In this document: one piece after another, positions 60,417 to 64,000 of the stretch
Layout of the letters: every line of letters starts with the position of its first letter
Numbering within the stretch: position 1 is the first letter of the stretch
Source: UBA974 sp002292405
Lineage (GTDB): Bacteria; Bacteroidota; Bacteroidia; Flavobacteriales_D; Sanyastnellaceae
Assembly: GCA_943842425.1 (NCBI GenBank)
Contig: CALTBR010000003.1
Location: 186,001-250,000 of the forward strand
Direction of reading: 5' to 3'
DNA length: 64,000 nucleotides
Translations under genes and position numbers: made by a program
Notes under the pieces: generated by a model
The model's database searches: none
What the model was told of the DNA's origin: nothing
The model's input: the letters and a program-made list of their open reading frames with translations, nothing else

Positions 60417-62018
60417 ATGAATAGATTTATTTTTATCATATTTGCCCTATTAAACTCGATAGGTTTAAGCGCACAAACTCTTGTTCCAGAACTATTTGCT
60501 TCAGGATTTAATGAACCAGTTGCTATTGAACACGCAGGGGATGATAGAATCTTTGTTGTTGAGCAACCCGGAATCATAAAGGTCATTGACAATGGAAGTA
60601 CAAGTACATTATTAAACATGACCCAATTGGTGGGTAGTTCAGGTAACGAACAAGGTTTACTAGGCCTGGCATTTCACCCTGACTTTGCAGTAAATGGTTA
60701 CTTTTTTGTAAATTATACAAACAACAGTGGTGCTACTACTATTTCTAGATTTACAGTAGCGAGTAACGGTACAGTAAGTATAAATAGTGAATTAATCATC
60801 CTAGTCATCGCACAACCTTTCTCTAACCACAATGGAGGAGATATTGCCTTCAGCCCAGTAGATGGATATTTATATATCGGTACGGGTGATGGTGGTTCTG
60901 GAGGAGACCCATATGCTAATTCGCAAAATACTCAAAGTCTTCTCGGCAAAATGTTACGTATTGACGTAAACGGCATCAGTAATTCATCACCGTATTTTAT
61001 CCCTGCAGACAATCCATTTATGAATAACAATAGCTATGCTCCAGAGATTTGGTCACTTGGGTTGCGTAATCCTTGGAGATTTTCATTTGATAGAGATTCC
61101 GGTAATATGTGGATAGGAGATGTTGGACAAACCTCGATGGAAGAGATTGATTTTGAACTTGCTGGAAATGGAGGTGAGAATTATGGATGGAGATGTTATG
61201 AAGGAACGAACTCATATAACAGTTCCGGTTGTGGAGGTTCTTCGTCATATACTTTCCCTATACATGAATATAGTCACAACAGCGGTGGGTGTTCTGTAAC
61301 AGGTGGATATATCTATAGGGGGAGTCAGTATCCAAATTTAGTAGGGAAGTATATTTTCGCTGATTTTTGCACTGCAGAATTTTGGCTGTTTGATTCTTAT
61401 ACACAAAGTGTAACGCTAACGTCGATCAATACTCCATACGTCGCCACATTTGGAGAAGATAACAATGGAGAGTTATACTATGCTGGGCTTTACAATGGAA
61501 ATATTTATAAGATTACCGACAGCTCTGTAGTATTCACTGGATGTACAGATTCTGTTGCCTGCAACTATGACCCTAATGCAATCACTGATGACGGGAGCTG
61601 TACATACGCTGATTTCGGGTATGACTGTGATGGCAATTGTACCGCTGGAGATTTAGATGAAGATGGTATTTGTGACGCATGCGAAACGATGGACTATGTC
61701 GTTGTTGACTGTGGATGTGAGATCATGGATCCACTCACCTATACTGTTACTTTCATTGATGTAGATGAAGTCAATTGTGTGACTTACGAAGACTGTTATT
61801 GTGAATGTCTCAATGATATTAATGGAGATGGAGTCTGTGACACATTGTGTAGTGAAGATTTAAACTCTGATGGTGTTGTAAGTGTACAGGATTTATTACT
61901 TGTATTAAGTGAATTTGGTTGTTCATCATCTTGCGCCCATGATATCAATCAGGATGGGTACGTAACTGTTGCAGATATATTATTAATCCTTAGTGTTTTT
62001 GGTAACATTTGCGAATAG
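60417..62018 (+). CDS. PQQ-dependent sugar-dehydrogenase-like protein with dockerin-like tail
   Basis: 533 residues with a signal peptide (MNRFIFIIFALLNSIGLSAQ). Residues about 25-365 are a six-bladed propeller of the soluble glucose/aldose dehydrogenase group: FNEPVAIEHAGDDRIFVVEQ, GLLGLAFHPDF, NHNGGDIAF (catalytic His region), YIGTGDGGSGGDPY, LLGKMLRIDV and NPWRFSFD. Oxidation of sugars with PQQ and calcium is the family activity; PQQ synthesis is not seen here. The tail has a Cys-rich segment (ACNYDPNAITDDGSCTY) and two dockerin-like motifs (LNSDGVVSVQDLLLVLSEFG, INQDGYVTVADILLILSVFG). No type A T9SS tail. Confidence 0.82.
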   Translation: MNRFIFIIFALLNSIGLSAQTLVPELFASGFNEPVAIEHAGDDRIFVVEQPGIIKVIDNGSTSTLLNMTQLVGSSGNEQGLLGLAFHPDFAVNGYFFVNYTNNSGATTISRFTVASNGTVSINSELIILVIAQPFSNHNGGDIAFSPVDGYLYIGTGDGGSGGDPYANSQNTQSLLGKMLRIDVNGISNSSPYFIPADNPFMNNNSYAPEIWSLGLRNPWRFSFDRDSGNMWIGDVGQTSMEEIDFELAGNGGENYGWRCYEGTNSYNSSGCGGSSSYTFPIHEYSHNSGGCSVTGGYIYRGSQYPNLVGKYIFADFCTAEFWLFDSYTQSVTLTSINTPYVATFGEDNNGELYYAGLYNGNIYKITDSSVVFTGCTDSVACNYDPNAITDDGSCTYADFGYDCDGNCTAGDLDEDGICDACETMDYVVVDCGCEIMDPLTYTVTFIDVDEVNCVTYEDCYCECLNDINGDGVCDTLCSEDLNSDGVVSVQDLLLVLSEFGCSSSCAHDINQDGYVTVADILLILSVFGNICE

Positions 62019-62086
62019 TCATCACTATTTAAAGATCGGTTTACAGGATATGTCGTAGCGATAAAGTTATAAAACAGATAAAAATT

Positions 62087-64000
62087 TTATCCTTTTGATT
62101 TTATCAGTTTGGAGAGTATCGTAGGGAGAATTCCAATATCAAAGATTATAGCAAATATTGATGATATAATCGTCAGTATTGCCAGCTGTGATACTGATTT
62201 AAATTCTGAAAGTAGAAGAGGAAGGAGGCATATGATTACAATCGAAGTGGTCTTTAATATCGTATTCGCTGTTTTACGATTAATCAGAGTAAGTAATTTC
62301 TCTTGCTCATGACCTAATTTATTATAGTGCATATAGGCGTTTATGATGTGTATTGAGTCATCGATAATTAGGCCAAATGCAACAGTAAAGATAAAAGCAT
62401 TTGATAAACACAAATAAAACGGAAAACAGGTTTGAACGATTCCTAATGTTAGAATCAAAGGCAATACATTGGGGATAATTCCTATGAAAAAAAGTTGAAT
62501 GTTCAGCCCAAAGGCCAAGCACAAAAACACTCCAACAGTAAAGATGGCGATCAAAAGTCCAATGATTAGTTTTACCGTTAACATATCACTGCTAGAATCA
62601 AACAGATGTCCAATACCAGCAAAGTCTATGTTTTCATCAAAACTTATGACTTTATCGTAGAGTTTATTCGATTCGTGGGAGCCAATGTCTTGAACCCTAC
62701 AATTGTACTTTAAAGATTTGGTGGTGTCTTTAAAGAGATAATTATATATTTTTTTATTTTGGTTCGTTTCGTTACTGAAATCAATGTTAAAGCTTAGATC
62801 ATCTAGTAATTTAGCAAATTGGGCTTTTTCAAAATTATTTGCTCTAGAAGAGTCAACTACAATTGTAAGTGGCTTGATACCTCCAAAGTTTTCATCAATA
62901 AATTTGCTGGATTGATAAAATTCAGAGGATGGGTTTAATTCATCTAACAGGTAGTTGTCTATTTTAATATCGCTAACCTTATAACAGCTAAAGATTAAGC
63001 AAATAGTGACGATAATGGATACAGAATATTTGTTGTCATGTAAAAATTTTGTGATTGCATTCGTCCAGGTTTTGGCAAATGACATCGGAATAGATGTGTT
63101 GTGGTTGAACTCAACGATAAAAGCATAAGACAATACAGAGAAAAACAGAGCGATAAAGACGCCTAAACCTGTGATGAATCCAAAATGGCTAAGTGGTTTT
63201 ATATCAATAAGAACAAATGAGAAAAAGCTAATCATAGTTGTTAATGAGGTGATCAAAACAGGTATTCCGATTGTGTCTAATTTTTTTAAGAAGATGTCTT
63301 TTTTGTTTCGAAGACTATAGTCCTGATTGTTGACTAAATGCATAATGTCAGAAACAGTAACAATGAAGAATATTGCTGGGGAGATGATCATAAATAACTC
63401 CACTCCGCCAAATAAAAATAATGAGAGTGAAGTGCTCACTAAAATTGTTAGAACTACGCACACAAAAGACATAAACAGTATTGCCAAGTTTTGTGTGTAT
63501 ACATAGATAATTCCCAAACAAAGTAAGCAGCTTAAAAGTGCAAGAAACACAAATTCTTTTGATACTTTATCTTGGAAATAAATTTCACTTGGGATTCTTC
63601 CTGCAAACGTAATATCTATATAATTATCACCTAATGTGTTTTTTATAGTTTGAAGTAAAATGACTGGATCTTGGGTTGATTCTTTGTTTGTCTCTATGAT
63701 TAGAAACGTCGCCCTTTGATCGTTACTGATGAAACTGCTTTTGTGGTCGAATGTGCTTTCAAAACTCGATTGCGACGTAAGAGATAGCTTGTTTCTTGGA
63801 ATGGGAATTAAACTCGATGGAGGAATATACTTCTCATTTAAAACACTAAAGACGCGTTTTATTTCATTCAGTTCTTGAATTGAAGTAATCCTCTGTTTTA
63901 ATTCCAACGCAGACTCAAAATCAAAACCAGTTTTCTGTTTTATCGCAACAAGAATAATGTTTTCGTCATCTATATTCTTCTTGAATCCCGATTGATCTAA
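62087..64000 (-). CDS. RND-superfamily (MMPL-like) transporter, 5' end beyond window
   Basis: About 637 codons are visible. The frame stays open from a TTG at 63907 to the right edge, and the upstream residues (NIDDENIILVAIKQKTGFDF) fit the periplasmic N-terminal domain of the family, so the true start lies outside. Five to six helices occur at about 63540-63100 (with TVSDIMHLVNN), another set at about 62590-62110 (with FGLIIDDSIHIINAY and a final LPTILSKLIKS). The repeated TM4-like motif with Asp (GLIIDDSIH) is the proton-relay region of RND exporters. The substrate is unknown; relatives move lipids or siderophores. Confidence 0.85.
   Translation of the reverse strand, partial: LDQSGFKKNIDDENIILVAIKQKTGFDFESALELKQRITSIQELNEIKRVFSVLNEKYIPPSSLIPIPRNKLSLTSQSSFESTFDHKSSFISNDQRATFLIIETNKESTQDPVILLQTIKNTLGDNYIDITFAGRIPSEIYFQDKVSKEFVFLALLSCLLCLGIIYVYTQNLAILFMSFVCVVLTILVSTSLSLFLFGGVELFMIISPAIFFIVTVSDIMHLVNNQDYSLRNKKDIFLKKLDTIGIPVLITSLTTMISFFSFVLIDIKPLSHFGFITGLGVFIALFFSVLSYAFIVEFNHNTSIPMSFAKTWTNAITKFLHDNKYSVSIIVTICLIFSCYKVSDIKIDNYLLDELNPSSEFYQSSKFIDENFGGIKPLTIVVDSSRANNFEKAQFAKLLDDLSFNIDFSNETNQNKKIYNYLFKDTTKSLKYNCRVQDIGSHESNKLYDKVISFDENIDFAGIGHLFDSSSDMLTVKLIIGLLIAIFTVGVFLCLAFGLNIQLFFIGIIPNVLPLILTLGIVQTCFPFYLCLSNAFIFTVAFGLIIDDSIHIINAYMHYNKLGHEQEKLLTLINRKTANTILKTTSIVIICLLPLLLSEFKSVSQLAILTIISSIFAIIFDIGILPTILSKLIKSKG

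Noticed and set aside
63907..63907. TTG at 63907 as the real start of the RND transporter
   Set aside because: The frame stays open to the window edge and upstream residues fit the family, so the gene is truncated by the edge.
53402..64000. Attachment-site repeat of the tRNA-Asp 3' end marking an integrated element
   Set aside because: I did not see a second copy of the tRNA 3' sequence or an integrase within the window.

Overview
The window is a chromosomal segment of a marine member of the Bacteroidota, most probably order Flavobacteriales (Cryomorphaceae/Schleiferiaceae-like). This rests on several gene families: type IX secretion (T9SS) sorting domains of both type A and type B (CHU_C), a PorE-like OmpA protein, S46 and M1 peptidases, gene pairs rplS-trmD and rimM-rpsP typical of the order, promoters of the TAnnTTTG type, and a green-tuned proteorhodopsin with a Blh-type retinal-forming dioxygenase. 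The assignment is inferred from gene content; no rRNA gene is present.

Region 1 (1-26,741) is mostly housekeeping: the start of gyrB, an outer-membrane barrel with a large TPR partner, a PorE-like protein, a dicarboxylate symporter, aroC, the last two histidine-degradation enzymes (hutI and a fused ftcD), rplS-trmD, an S46 dipeptidyl-peptidase, yidC, a KdsC-like phosphatase, a biotin carboxylase, and mnmA. The small SRP RNA gene (ffs) lies on the minus strand directly upstream of the biotin carboxylase and shares a compact divergent promoter region with a DUF4199 gene.

Region 2 (26,887-32,657) is a surface-protein unit. An ECF sigma factor overlaps a membrane-anchored protein that carries a PKD domain and a CHU_C domain. 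A 1,283-residue CUB/PKD/P-domain protein with its own CHU_C domain follows.

Region 3 (32,680-53,475) holds two M1 peptidases around bioY, ribH, recF-DUF721, a pentaheme cytochrome c with a T9SS tail, phoH, rimM, and an S16 gene whose C-terminus is a long 18-bp tandem repeat with two compensating frameshifts. It continues with a secreted LVIVD-repeat protein, an exonuclease-DnaE fusion, trxA, a DUF58 protein and tRNA-Asp(GTC).

Region 4 (53,476-64,000) is accessory and, by eye, more AT-rich. It contains a broken FISUMP gene in inverted orientation against a T9SS tail fragment, a small lipoprotein, a truncated FISUMP 5' end running into blh, a PKD/T9SS protein, and proteorhodopsin with two tiny membrane-protein genes downstream. 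After these come an intact FISUMP protein, a hypothetical protein, a PQQ-type sugar dehydrogenase with a dockerin-like tail, and a 5'-truncated RND transporter. Blh and proteorhodopsin together would supply a retinal-based light-driven proton pump. Repeats, fragments and duplicated leaders around them indicate that this segment has been assembled by recombination.
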